This document shows positions 24,123 to 32,297 of a DNA stretch of 64,000 nucleotides, piece after piece. Within the stretch, counting starts at the first letter, position 1; the number at the start of each line of letters is the position of its first letter. The notes below the pieces were generated by a model. That model was not told the origin of the DNA, did no database searches, and worked only from the letters and a program-made list of their open reading frames with translations. The DNA is from Pseudomonas sp. RIT-PI-q (GTDB taxonomy: Bacteria > Pseudomonadota > Gammaproteobacteria > Pseudomonadales > Pseudomonadaceae): the NCBI RefSeq assembly GCF_001297125.1, contig NZ_LHPC01000028.1:597763-661762 (forward strand), read 5' to 3'. A program made the translations under genes and the position numbers.

Positions 24123-24464
24123 TTATGCGAGTAGCCCTCGTACCTCCTGCTTGACGCCCCATCCTTCGATGATGCCACCCAAAGGCTCGACCACCGCCTC
24201 GAAGTCCTGCTCAAAGTCGCCGATGCCGTCGTAGGTGGCGTACATCACTTTGCTCAGTTCCAAGTACCACGCGCCGTCATCGCGCACGCTGATTTGTGCA
24301 TTCAAGGATTCACCACAGTAATGCCCTGCCGCCCTGCGCGCCCGCTCCTCGTCCGGGAAAATGGCGTAGAACTCGATGGGATGGAATCGTGAAAAGTCAA
24401 AACCGCCTTCTTTCATGCGGCGCAGCACGCTGCTGCTGATGTCTTCTTGATAGGCTGTGCTCAT
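24123..24464 (-). CDS. RraB family ribonuclease E inhibitor-like protein
   Basis: 113 residues from ATG 24464, with GGAGGA 7 bases upstream; the longer frame to 24569 is excluded. The RraB-type pattern shows as FHPIEFYAIFPDEERARRAA followed by a Trp-Tyr-Leu-Glu strand (AWYLELSKVM) and DIGDFEQDFEAVVEPLGG-like acidic helix near the C terminus. Family members bind RNase E and adjust mRNA decay. Monocistronic. Confidence 0.75.
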   Translation of the reverse strand: MSTAYQEDISSSVLRRMKEGGFDFSRFHPIEFYAIFPDEERARRAAGHYCGESLNAQISVRDDGAWYLELSKVMYATYDGIGDFEQDFEAVVEPLGGIIEGWGVKQEVRGLLA

Positions 24465-24581
24465 GAAACGTCCTCCGCAAACCGATGGATAGACTTTCCG
24501 TACTCCCGACGCCCGCAACCGAATGGTGCGCGCGATGCGGCAAGCAAGTTGCCAATGGGACACAAGCATGTAGCTGACAAG

Positions 24582-24656
24582 ACCAGACCTTAGCGATCCG
24601 TTCGCTGATCTCGATTGCAGAGTAGCCCCAAGATAGAGGCGCTGCCAAGGTCTGGT
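24582..24656. repeat. 10-bp inverted repeat enclosing 55 bases
   Basis: ACCAGACCTT (24582-24591) pairs exactly with AAGGTCTGGT (24647-24656). It lies upstream of the rraB-like gene and downstream of the 24678-24911 gene on the same strand, so it may be a 3' structure of the latter. Confidence 0.35.
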
Positions 24657-24677
24657 TGAGAATGTGACAGGAGATGT

Positions 24678-24911
24678 TCAGATTGGCGTGATGCCGAGGA
24701 TTTGAATGGCGTTCTGGGATTTGAGCTCTTTGACACTCGCATCAGTAGTTCGCCCTTCCAGATCGTTCAGATCCAGTTCGGCGGCGACAGGAAGGAGCCG
24801 GGCCTTGATAAGTTTGGCGGCCTGCTCGTTGTTCGGGCAGTCCTCGCACTCAAAGACTTCATCGACTGTTTCACCGTGATCATCCACGAAAGTGACTTTC
24901 CACTTTTGCAT
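24678..24911 (-). CDS. Small acidic hypothetical protein
   Basis: 77 residues from ATG 24911, with GGAGG 7 bases upstream. The start is MQKWKVTFVDDHGETVDEVFE, then CEDCP (residues about 23-27) and a helical C-terminal half. No membrane segment is visible and I do not recognise the family. A longer frame to 25094 runs into a REP element and is rejected. Confidence 0.65.
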   Translation of the reverse strand: MQKWKVTFVDDHGETVDEVFECEDCPNNEQAAKLIKARLLPVAAELDLNDLEGRTTDASVKELKSQNAIQILGITPI

Positions 24912-25018
24912 CAGTGCCTCCTCGATCAAACCCGCAAATGGGCTTACAACTATCTGGACTTTTGCCCTGACTGATCGTTCAAAACGGATTACGGCGCGCG
25001 GGCATGAAAAATACCGAA

Positions 25019-25110
25019 CCTGTAGGAGCTGGCTTGCCAGCGATTGGATCACCGCGCTGGGCCGGACGAACCGCAGCGTGTACATCGCTGGCAAGCCAGC
25101 GCCTACAGGG
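25019..25110. repeat. REP pair
   Basis: Inverted units of the variant GTAGGAGCTGGCTTGCCAGC flank a 35-base spacer, just downstream of speE. Confidence 0.85.
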
Positions 25111-25125
25111 GTTGTGCATACAATT

Positions 25126-26001
25126 TTAGTCGTTACTTGGCTTGTTCACCGCTTGCAGCACATATTGCGGCAAGGCAAAGGCGCCGATGTGGATTTCTGG
25201 ATTGTAGTAGCGCGTGATGATGCCGCTACCGGCAAAGCGCTGCTGCAAGGTTTCGCGGGACAGCTTGCGATAAGCGGTATTGGTCGCGCCCCAGGCAAAC
25301 GTCATCGAGCCGCCGATGTAGGTCGGCACGGCCGCCTGATAGAAATGCCAGTCCGGGAACAGGCTGCGCAGGCGACCCGCGGTGGTTTTGACTTCTTCGA
25401 TTTGCATGAACGGCGTGCCGTTCTGGGTGACCAGGATGCCGCCTTCGTTGAGGCAGCGACGGCAGGCCTGATAGAAGTTTTCCGAAAACAGCACTTCACC
25501 CGGTCCGATCGGATCGGTGGCGTCGGAAATGATCACGTCGAACTTTTCAGTGGTGTTCGCGACAAAACGCATGCCGTCATCAATCACCAGGTTCAGGCGC
25601 GGATCATCGAACGCTCCCTTGGAGTGGTTGGGCAGGAATTGTTTGCACATTTCGACCACGGTGCCGTCGATCTCGACCATGGTGATGTGCTCGATGCTGC
25701 GGTGCTTCGCCACTTGACGCAACATGCCGCCGTCGCCGCCACCGATGATCAACACGCGCTTGGCAGAGCCATGGGCGATGATCGGTACGTGGGCGAGCAT
25801 CTCGTGGTAGATGAATTCATCGGCTTCGGTGGTCTGAATCACGCCATCCAGCGCCATGACCCGGCCCATGCGCGGGTTTTCGAAGATCACCAGGTGCTGG
25901 TGTTCGGTCCGCACTTCGTGCAGCAGTTTTTCCATGCGAAAACGCTGGCCGTAACCTTCGTAGAGGGTTTCCAGGTATTCGCAGGTGGTGAAGTTGCTCA
26001 T
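25126..26001 (-). CDS. speE: Spermidine synthase (polyamine aminopropyltransferase)
   Basis: 291 residues from ATG 26001 (MSNFTTCEYLETLYEGYGQRF), with GGAG upstream. It carries the SAM-type nucleotide fold motif GGGDGG (87-92), EIDGTVVEMC after it, and the catalytic aspartates D160 and D163 in ISDATDPIGPGE. It transfers an aminopropyl group from decarboxylated SAM to putrescine, releasing methylthioadenosine, the feedstock of the methionine-salvage pathway whose genes at 30.5-31.1 kb are damaged. Confidence 0.94.
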   Translation of the reverse strand: MSNFTTCEYLETLYEGYGQRFRMEKLLHEVRTEHQHLVIFENPRMGRVMALDGVIQTTEADEFIYHEMLAHVPIIAHGSAKRVLIIGGGDGGMLRQVAKHRSIEHITMVEIDGTVVEMCKQFLPNHSKGAFDDPRLNLVIDDGMRFVANTTEKFDVIISDATDPIGPGEVLFSENFYQACRRCLNEGGILVTQNGTPFMQIEEVKTTAGRLRSLFPDWHFYQAAVPTYIGGSMTFAWGATNTAYRKLSRETLQQRFAGSGIITRYYNPEIHIGAFALPQYVLQAVNKPSND

Positions 26002-26140
26002 GGGAATTGCTCCGATGAATGCGGTGGGCAACGGACGGTTACCCGCCCATGACGGACAATCGATCGGCTCGATCAACCGGGAGAGACGCGCATTCTACGT
26101 CGCGGAATATGACAGGTCGAAGCTCGTATGCCGACACTAT

Positions 26141-26232
26141 GTGTAGGAGCGAGGCTTGCCCGCGAATGCTACGGCGCGGTACTTCAGACAGACCGCGTTA
26201 TCGTTCTTCGCGGGCAAGCCTCGCTCCTACAG
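26141..26232. repeat. REP pair
   Basis: GTAGGAGCGAGGCTTGCCCG and its inverse with a 33-base spacer, between speE and the PLDc_N gene. Confidence 0.85.
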
Positions 26233-26244
26233 GTATGGCCAAAG

Positions 26245-26436
26245 TCAGACCCGTACGTTGCCTCGTGGCCCGGCGATGGCCCAGATGATCAGGCCGAGGA
26301 CCGGCAGCAACAGGATCAGCAGCACCCAGATGATTTTCATCCCGGTGTCGGCGCCACTTTTCAGCACGTTGATGATTGCCCAGATGTCCAGGGCAAGAAT
26401 GATCAGGCCAATCAGGCCGTTGAACGTGGAACCCAT
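26245..26436 (-). CDS. PLDc_N domain small membrane protein
   Basis: 63 residues with two hydrophobic segments (about 8-26 and 34-54). The sequence IIWVLLILLLPVLGLIIWAIAGPRG is the typical phospholipase-D nuclease N-terminal domain, a short integral-membrane module often found alone. AGGGAG lies 6 bases before the ATG. Function unknown. Confidence 0.8.
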   Translation of the reverse strand: MGSTFNGLIGLIILALDIWAIINVLKSGADTGMKIIWVLLILLLPVLGLIIWAIAGPRGNVRV

Positions 26437-26506
26437 GGTGACGCTCCCTAAGAGTGGTGTGCCCTCTTAGGATAGACGGCGATGGCGAGGGTTCCGTTTT
26501 ATTCCA

Positions 26507-27037
26507 TCAAACGTGAATCGCCACTTTCAAGGCTTCCAGGGACGGCGCGGCAGTGATGCCGACTTCAGCGCACAACTCGAGTACACGCGGCACGTCGTTG
26601 CCGTAGACCAGCACCACTTGCAGTTCGTCGTCGAGCAACTGGCTGAAGTTCATCAGCACGTAGCCGCCGTTTTCCTTGTTCATGCTGCTCATTTGCACCT
26701 GAATGCGATTGAGCGCGGTCAGCGCTTCGGTCTTGGCCAGTTGCTTGGGTTTGATATTGAAATCAACGCCGGGGCCGAACGAAGCGACGATCTGCGCGAA
26801 CAAGTCCATGTAGGTGTCGGCCTGGAATAGCACAGTCTCCGGCAGACTACCCACTACGACCCACTCACCCAGGGGCATCGGGAAGGTGTCGTCGTAGTTG
26901 ATGTCCGGATTGGCTGTCAGAAAAGCCTGCGGATCGGCGTAGGCCTGGGCCGCTTCGTCGGCGACTTTCAGGATTTCGTCGTCGCTCATGCACCCGGAGC
27001 TGATTTTGCTGATGAGTTCGACGAGCGCGGCTTTCAT
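26507..27037 (-). CDS. Conserved hypothetical protein, 176 residues
   Basis: Starts at ATG 27037 (MKAALVELISKISSGCMSDDEILK). The longer frame to 27289 crosses a REP element. Cytosolic, acidic, alternating helix/strand; no motif I recognise. A phage-shock or type III chaperone-like fold is possible but unsupported. It is convergent with nothing and sits between the PLDc_N gene and the ankyrin gene on the same strand. Confidence 0.7.
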   Translation of the reverse strand: MKAALVELISKISSGCMSDDEILKVADEAAQAYADPQAFLTANPDINYDDTFPMPLGEWVVVGSLPETVLFQADTYMDLFAQIVASFGPGVDFNIKPKQLAKTEALTALNRIQVQMSSMNKENGGYVLMNFSQLLDDELQVVLVYGNDVPRVLELCAEVGITAAPSLEALKVAIHV

Positions 27038-27103
27038 GGGGCAGATCCTGTAGCGAGGGAAATTTGAGGGCGCGAAGGATAACGCATTGATCGCGTTTGG
27101 CCC

Positions 27104-27196
27104 ATTCGCGGGCAAGCCCGCTCCCACAGGAATTGTGCCTGAGCGATAATTTTCGATCGACACAAATCCCTGTGGGAGCGGGCTTGCCCGCGAAGG
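27104..27196. repeat. REP pair
   Basis: GTGGGAGCGGGCTTGCCCGC type units in inverted orientation, 35 bases apart, just after the ankyrin gene stop. Confidence 0.85.
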
Positions 27197-27203
27197 CTGA
27201 CTG

Positions 27204-27722
27204 TCAGCCAACCAATTTCTCAAGCTGCGCGGTGGTATCGACGGCGCCCATGGTCTTAGCTGCATCCAGCGCCGAGACGCCATTGGCATCCTTGGCTTTC
27301 GGGTCGGCGCCCTTGCTGATCAGGTAGTCGACGATTTCAACGCGGTTGAACATCGCCGCCATCATCAGCGCCGTACGGCCGTCGAACGACGAACCTTCCA
27401 CTTGCGCGCCACCTTCGACCAACGCCTTGACCACCGCCAGGTCACCCTTGAACGCTGCGCCGGCAATCGGGCTTTGGCCGTTGTCGTTGCGGATTTCCGG
27501 GTCGGCCTTGTGTTCGAGCAGGACTTTCACGGTTTCGACATGGCCGTGGTACGCGGCCAGCATCAACAAGGTATCGCCCTTGTGATTGCGCAGGTTCGGC
27601 GGCAGGCCCTTGGTCAGCAGCGCAGCCATCATGGCCGCATCGCCCTCGCGCGCCTTGTTGAATACCTGTTCGGCAAATTCAGCGGCTTCCTCGGGGGACA
27701 TCTGGCGGCTTTGGTCTGACAT
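27204..27722 (-). CDS. Ankyrin-repeat protein
   Basis: 172 residues from ATG 27722 (GGAG 6 bases upstream), so the ATG at 27734 is not used. It has four ankyrin repeats from about residue 35 on, e.g. KGDTLLMLAAYHGHVETVKVL and DGRTALMMAAMFNRVEIVDYL. No signal peptide, so a cytosolic protein-binding scaffold. Partner unknown. It lies 97 bases after the acyl-CoA synthetase start region's opposite end, on the same strand, and may be co-transcribed with it. Confidence 0.88.
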   Translation of the reverse strand: MSDQSRQMSPEEAAEFAEQVFNKAREGDAAMMAALLTKGLPPNLRNHKGDTLLMLAAYHGHVETVKVLLEHKADPEIRNDNGQSPIAGAAFKGDLAVVKALVEGGAQVEGSSFDGRTALMMAAMFNRVEIVDYLISKGADPKAKDANGVSALDAAKTMGAVDTTAQLEKLVG

Positions 27723-27819
27723 GGGGGACTCCATTATTCGGTCAATCGGAAAGCCGACAGTTTCCCGAGCAGCCCCGACACTGTCACTCCTTTTTTCTCA
27801 TGGGCGGCCATAGCCACAT

Positions 27820-29658
27820 TCAATAACGGTGCTTGCCGCTTTGAATGTCCGCCAGCAACTGCTCGGTCACCTGCACATAAGTCTGGGTCCCCGGTAGCCA
27901 GGCATAGATCGGATCGTCGCCGGTTTTATTCGGGTCAAACGCTTCGTCCTTGAGACGGGTCTTCTGGTATTTGAAGGTTCCAGTGGTTTCCATTTTCACT
28001 TTCACCCGCAGGAACAACGGCACCGCATAAGCGGGCATTTGCTGGCGGGCGAAGGCCAGCAGTTCGCTGAAATCCAGGGTCGCGAGGGATTCGGCTGGCG
28101 TGATCGCGGCCATCCCGGCGCGGCCATTGGTGTTGTGGATTTCCACCCCGTAGGCCACGGCTTCGGAAATATTCGGGTGCTGCAGGAGGATGTTCTCGAC
28201 CTCGGTGGTCGAGACGTTTTCGCCCTTCCAGCGGTAAGTGTCGCCCAAGCGGTCGACGAACTGCGCGTGACCAAAACCGATATTGCGCAGCAGGTCACCG
28301 GTGTTGAAGTAACGGTCGCCCTTCTCGAACACGTCGTGGAGCACGACCTTTTCGGTCTTCTGCGGATCGGTGTAGCCGTCCAGCGGCGCCTTGTCGTCGA
28401 TTTTCGCCAGCAACAACCCCTGCTCGCCCTTGGCGCCTTTGCGCATGAAACCCTTGGCATCGCGAATCGGCTCGCCGCTGGCGTGGTCGTATGCCGCCAA
28501 CTCCCATGACATCAGGGAAAAACCCACGGTGTTGTCGAAGTTCAGAATGTTGGTGAAGCCGATATTGCCATCGCTGGCGGCGTACAGCTCGCAGATGTGA
28601 TTGACCCCGAACCGCGTCTTGAACTCGCCCCACGCGCCGGGCCGCAGGCCGTTGCCGATCATTTTTGTCACGCCGTGTTTGCTGTCGTCGGCACTGGCCG
28701 GTTGATCCACCAGGTAGCGGCACAATTCGCCGACGTAACCGAGGGTGGTCGCGCGGTATTTGCGCACGTCGCTCCAGAACTGACTGGCGCTGAACTTGCG
28801 GCGGATGGCAAACCCCGAGGCGCCGCTGATCGCCGAGCCCCAGCACACGCACAGCCCGGTGGCGTGATAGAGCGGCAAGGTGCAATAAACGACGTCTTCG
28901 GGGCGCATATCCAGCGCGATCATGCCGAAGCTCGCAGAGCTGCGCATCCAGCGGCCGTGTTTGAAGATGCCAGCCTTGGGCAACCCGGTGGTGCCCGAGG
29001 TGTAGATAAAGAAGCAAGGATCGTCGAAGAAAATCTGCCGGCTGCTGGCGGGGTTGTCACCGGGGCCGTCGACACTGGCGGTCATCAGGTTGATGAACCC
29101 GGCGGGCGCAATGCCCGGATGGGTGTAGGTGTCTTGATCGGCAACGAACCAGGTGCGCGACACCTCGATCGACACCCGATCACGGACCGCTGCAAACGCC
29201 GGGGCCAGCTCTTCGCCGACAATGATCGCCGCTGGCGCCACCAGGTTCAGGCTGTGCGCCAGGGTATCGCGGGTCTGCGAGGTATTGAGCAAGGCACTGA
29301 TCGCGCCGACCTTGGCCACCGCCAAAATCGTCACCAGCAGTTCCGGGCGGTTCTCGATGAACACTGCCACCCCATCGCCCTTGCGGATGCCTTGGGCAAT
29401 CAAGTGATGGGCGATGCGATTGGCCCACTGGTTGACCTGTGCATAAGTCAGCAACACGTCGCCGTGCAGCAACGCCGGGCCGTCGGGATTGCGCAAGGTG
29501 GCCTGCTCGAAACTCCAGCCAAGGCCACACGGTTGGGTCGGGTCCTTGACGTTGGCGACCTTCATGCCCTTCACCACTCGGGGAATGGCTTTGGCAATGG
29601 AAGGCAGCTTGCGGAGCATCATGCCCCAGGTAATCGTGTCGTTCGGCGTGCGGCTCAT
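27820..29658 (-). CDS. Long-chain/very-long-chain acyl-CoA synthetase
   Basis: 612 residues from ATG 29658 (MSRTPNDTIT), with GGGAG upstream; the longer frame to 29862 is rejected. AMP-binding motif YTSGTTGLPKAG is at 219-230, the LPLYHATGLC strand follows, and DTYRWKGENVSTTEVE contains the C-terminal hinge. The N-terminal TWGMMLRKLPSIAKAI and overall size place it in the FATP/VLCS branch rather than FadD. It activates fatty acids to acyl-CoA through an acyl-adenylate, feeding beta-oxidation or lipid synthesis. Confidence 0.92.
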   Translation of the reverse strand: MSRTPNDTITWGMMLRKLPSIAKAIPRVVKGMKVANVKDPTQPCGLGWSFEQATLRNPDGPALLHGDVLLTYAQVNQWANRIAHHLIAQGIRKGDGVAVFIENRPELLVTILAVAKVGAISALLNTSQTRDTLAHSLNLVAPAAIIVGEELAPAFAAVRDRVSIEVSRTWFVADQDTYTHPGIAPAGFINLMTASVDGPGDNPASSRQIFFDDPCFFIYTSGTTGLPKAGIFKHGRWMRSSASFGMIALDMRPEDVVYCTLPLYHATGLCVCWGSAISGASGFAIRRKFSASQFWSDVRKYRATTLGYVGELCRYLVDQPASADDSKHGVTKMIGNGLRPGAWGEFKTRFGVNHICELYAASDGNIGFTNILNFDNTVGFSLMSWELAAYDHASGEPIRDAKGFMRKGAKGEQGLLLAKIDDKAPLDGYTDPQKTEKVVLHDVFEKGDRYFNTGDLLRNIGFGHAQFVDRLGDTYRWKGENVSTTEVENILLQHPNISEAVAYGVEIHNTNGRAGMAAITPAESLATLDFSELLAFARQQMPAYAVPLFLRVKVKMETTGTFKYQKTRLKDEAFDPNKTGDDPIYAWLPGTQTYVQVTEQLLADIQSGKHRY

Positions 29659-29937
29659 GTTGCTCCCGTTCGATTTTTTATTGTCGGGCGGCGGTGATTG
29701 AACCCGAAAATACGTCAGCGGTTCTTGAGCTGTACACGCGGTTTTTGCAATGTTTTGTATCCGCCGCCGAGGGGGCGGAAACCGGCAACCACGGCCCGGC
29801 CAAATGGTTCCATCAAATCCTCGCCGACCACGCAAAATGCAGGATGCACGATGGCCTTTCATGCAGATTGCACGAAAGTAAAAAATGAGTGAAAAAATAT
29901 CCTATTGATTTATAACGACTTTTTAAAAATCAGGTGC
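29659..29937. other. Divergent intergenic region
   Basis: Upstream region of the acyl-CoA synthetase (minus strand) and of the DUF3509 gene (plus strand). The right part (29875-29937) is AT-rich. Short frames here (29694-29892) are out-of-frame shadows with no ribosome site. Confidence 0.4.
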
Positions 29938-29953
29938 TGGCACAATCACTGCA
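29938..29953 (+). promoter_or_regulatory. Sigma-54 (RpoN) promoter of the DUF3509 gene
   Basis: TGGCAC-AATCA-CTGCA: the invariant GG and GC are exactly 10 bases apart as RpoN requires, and 11 of the usual positions agree with TGGCAC-N5-TTGCA. The gene's ATG is 48 bases downstream, leaving a leader of about 35 bases. Confidence 0.7.
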
Positions 29954-30000
29954 ACTACCTCTGCATGCTTGCCATTCAAGAGCTAACGGAGCTGACAGAC

Positions 30001-30279
30001 ATGAGCCTGATCCAAGAAAAATTTTCGTCCTTGTTCTCCAACTTCGAAGTGACCACTCAGGCACGACCTGACGGTGGCATCCTGCTGACCCTGCGCAGCA
30101 GCGAAGGTAAAGTCTTCAAACGCTCGATTTCCTATCAGCAACTGCATGCTGGCGATCAATTGTCGTGGGTGATCAGCGCGATTCGTCGTGACCTCGCCGA
30201 ACAGGCCAGCGAACTGCCACAAATCTCCATGCTGCAAAGCCAACAGCGGTTTGCTTTGCCGACCTATCACTCGGTTTAA
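30001..30279 (+). CDS. DUF3509 domain protein
   Basis: 92 residues, MSLIQEKFSSLFSNFEVTTQ, which is the characteristic start of the Pseudomonas-restricted DUF3509 family; GGAG lies upstream. No signal or membrane segment; function unknown. It stands alone between a sigma-54 promoter (29938) and a terminator (30302), so it is a monocistronic RpoN-dependent gene if the promoter call is right. Confidence 0.85.
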   Translation: MSLIQEKFSSLFSNFEVTTQARPDGGILLTLRSSEGKVFKRSISYQQLHAGDQLSWVISAIRRDLAEQASELPQISMLQSQQRFALPTYHSV

Positions 30280-30301
30280 AACCGTTCCGCGCTGCAAACA
30301 A

Positions 30302-30345
30302 ACAGGCCGTGCAAGCTTTAGCTTCACGGCCTGAGTTGTTTCTGT
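30302..30345 (+). terminator. Terminator of the DUF3509 gene
   Basis: CAGGCCGTG (30303-30311) pairs with CACGGCCTG (30325-30333), followed by AGTTGTTT, a moderately U-rich tail. Confidence 0.65.
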
Positions 30346-30369
30346 AATCCCGCAAATCTGTACCTATAA

Positions 30370-30465
30370 CCTGTAGGAGCGAGGCTTGCCCGCGAAGGCG
30401 GTTTGCTATTCAACATTGATGTTGCCTGACATACCGCTTTCGCGAGCAAGCTCTGCTCCTACAGG
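30370..30465. repeat. REP pair
   Basis: GTAGGAGCGAGGCTTGCCCG and a slightly degenerate inverse (GAGCAAGCTCTGCTCCTAC), between the DUF3509 gene and mtnD, where mtnC would be expected. Confidence 0.8.
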
Positions 30466-30480
30466 TCAGGTGTCGTGGTT

Positions 30481-31026
30481 TCAGTCTTCGAGCAGCGGGA
30501 AGCGGCTGGCGATGTCATCGCCGGTGAAGCTGGCCTCAAAGCCTTCAGGGCTTTTACACAGACGGATCGTTATAAAGTGCGGGTGCTCGCCCATGTCGAA
30601 CCAATACTTCGTACCAGCCGGCACGATGATCAGGTCATTTTTTTCGCAGAGCACGGCATAGACGTAATCGTCGATGTGCAGGCTGAACAACCCACGACCG
30701 GCGACGAAAAATCGTACGGCGTCTTCGCCATGGCAGTGTTCGTCGAGGAACTTGGCACGCATCTCGGCTGTTTGCGGGTCATCGCTGTTGAAGCTGACCA
30801 CGTCGATGCTGAGGTAACCGCGCTCAGTCATCAGCTTGTCGATTGGCGCCTGATAGGCGGCAATCATGTCTTCCTGGCTGGCACCCGGCTGGATCTTCGC
30901 GGCGGCTTGCCAACGGTCAAAGCGCACGCCCTGCTCGGCCAGGGTCGAAGCGATGTCTTCGAAATGGGTCAGCACCTTGTTCGGTAGCTCAGGGCTGGAG
31001 AGGTGATAAACGGACAGGCTGCTCAT
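30481..31026 (-). CDS. mtnD: Acireductone dioxygenase homologue with two metal ligands missing
   Basis: 181 residues, full length, with GGAG before the ATG. ARD enzymes hold Fe or Ni through H-x-H-x3-E and a later His. Here the motif reads HCHGEDA: H97 and H99 are present but the Glu position is A103. The fourth ligand in the usual [T]-[KR]-HWFDMG is Y141 (TKYWFDMG). Numbering matches Klebsiella ARD (96, 98, 102, 140) shifted by one, so the loss is not an alignment artefact. With two of four ligands gone, normal dioxygenase activity is unlikely. Upstream is a mtnB stub, and mtnC is absent. The frame is still intact, so the protein is probably made; any remaining role is unknown. Confidence 0.88.
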   Translation of the reverse strand: MSSLSVYHLSSPELPNKVLTHFEDIASTLAEQGVRFDRWQAAAKIQPGASQEDMIAAYQAPIDKLMTERGYLSIDVVSFNSDDPQTAEMRAKFLDEHCHGEDAVRFFVAGRGLFSLHIDDYVYAVLCEKNDLIIVPAGTKYWFDMGEHPHFITIRLCKSPEGFEASFTGDDIASRFPLLED

Positions 31027-31038
31027 GGCGGCAACTCC

Positions 31039-31122
31039 TTAACGGTTCAAGAAGGAGCGCGTCTTCAACTCGCACTCGAACAAAAATTCAACGGCCTCGA
31101 TCTGGCGCAGCGCACTGCTCAT
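31039..31122 (-). pseudogene. mtnB: C-terminal remnant of mtnB (methylthioribulose-1-phosphate dehydratase)
   Basis: A 27-codon frame whose ATG overlaps the MFS gene stop (GCATGA). It ends in a stretch (IEAVEFLFECEL) matching the usual C-terminal end of MtnB. MtnB is normally about 200 residues; the rest is gone, consistent with an internal deletion joining the end of the MFS gene to the end of mtnB. In P. aeruginosa the order aroC-MFS-mtnB-mtnD-mtnC is established, so the stub sits exactly where mtnB should be. It may still be translated as a leader that couples MFS and mtnD. Confidence 0.6.
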
Positions 31123-32264
31123 GCCCTGTCCTCTTGCATACAGGTCGCAATGATAACGGCTGCCGCGAAGGCTGCGAGGCTTGCAATACTAAAGGTCAAT
31201 GTTGCGCCGAGCGCATTCCAACTGTAGCCGGAATACAACGCCCCCAATGCGCCACCGATGCCGGCCAGCGCCGCGTAAAGCGCCTGGCCCTGCCCTTGCT
31301 GGCGCGCGCCGAAACTACGTTGCACGAACTGGATGGCCGCCGCATGAAAGCTGCCGAATGTCGCCGCGTGCAACACTTGGGCAAACAACAGCACCCAGAG
31401 AAACTCGGCGAACGAACCGAGCAGCAACCAGCGCAGCGCCGCCAGCAGGAAACTCGCCAGCAGCACCCGACGCACCGAGAAATGCGCGAGGATCTTGCTC
31501 ATGGCCAGGAACATCAACACTTCGGCGACCACGCCGACCGCCCAGAGCATGCCGATCAATCCACGGCTGTAGCCGAGTCGCTCAAGGTGCAGGGTCAGGA
31601 AGGTGTAATACGGACCGTGGCTCATCTGCATCAGCGCCACGCAGGCGTAAAACGCCAACACACCGGGGCTGAGCAATTGCTTGAGAAAGCCTTCTCCCGT
31701 CACCCGATCGCTCTGTGGCGGTTGAGCGTTCGGCACCCACAGACTGCTCCCCACGATCCCCGCCATGACCAGCACCAGCGCCACCGGATAGATGTCGAGG
31801 CTCAGCCATTCAAACAGCCGGCCCAGCGCAACCACGGTGATGATGAAACCGATCGAACCCCAGAGCCGGATTTGACTGTAGCGCGACGTCTGCCCCTTCA
31901 AATGCGCCAGGGTGATGACTTCGAATTGCGGCAGTACCGCGTGCCAGAAGAAGGCGTGCAGGGCCATGACCATTGCCAGCCAGGCGTAGGTCTTGCTGAC
32001 GAAAATCAGCGAGAAGGTCAGCAACGTACAGACCGCGCCGAAGCGCACGATGGCCAGGCGCCGGCCGGTGTAGTCACCGAGCCAGCCCCAGAGGTTCGGC
32101 GCCACGCAGCGCATCAGCATCGGGATCGCCACCAGCTCGCCGATGCGCGCGCTGGAAAAGCCCAGGTGATCGAAGTACAGCGCCAGAAACGGCGCTGTCG
32201 AACCGAGCAAGGCGAAATAGAACAGATAGAAACTGGAAAGCCGCCAGTACGGGAGCGCCGCCAC
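31119..32264 (-). CDS. MFS transporter, HcaT/YcaD-like
   Basis: 381 residues with about 12 membrane segments; typical of the short MFS_1-like class (LGSTAPFLALYFDHLGFSSARIGEL at the start, SRYSQIRLWGSIGFI in the middle). HcaT-type carriers take up aromatic acids such as 3-phenylpropionate, but substrate cannot be fixed from sequence. 33 bases from aroC and overlapping the mtnB stub at its stop, so it is within the aroC-mtnD transcript. Confidence 0.87.
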   Translation of the reverse strand: MAALPYWRLSSFYLFYFALLGSTAPFLALYFDHLGFSSARIGELVAIPMLMRCVAPNLWGWLGDYTGRRLAIVRFGAVCTLLTFSLIFVSKTYAWLAMVMALHAFFWHAVLPQFEVITLAHLKGQTSRYSQIRLWGSIGFIITVVALGRLFEWLSLDIYPVALVLVMAGIVGSSLWVPNAQPPQSDRVTGEGFLKQLLSPGVLAFYACVALMQMSHGPYYTFLTLHLERLGYSRGLIGMLWAVGVVAEVLMFLAMSKILAHFSVRRVLLASFLLAALRWLLLGSFAEFLWVLLFAQVLHAATFGSFHAAAIQFVQRSFGARQQGQGQALYAALAGIGGALGALYSGYSWNALGATLTFSIASLAAFAAAVIIATCMQEDRA

Positions 32265-32297
32265 GGTGTCAGACCGCAGCGGCCGTCAGGTCAGCCA

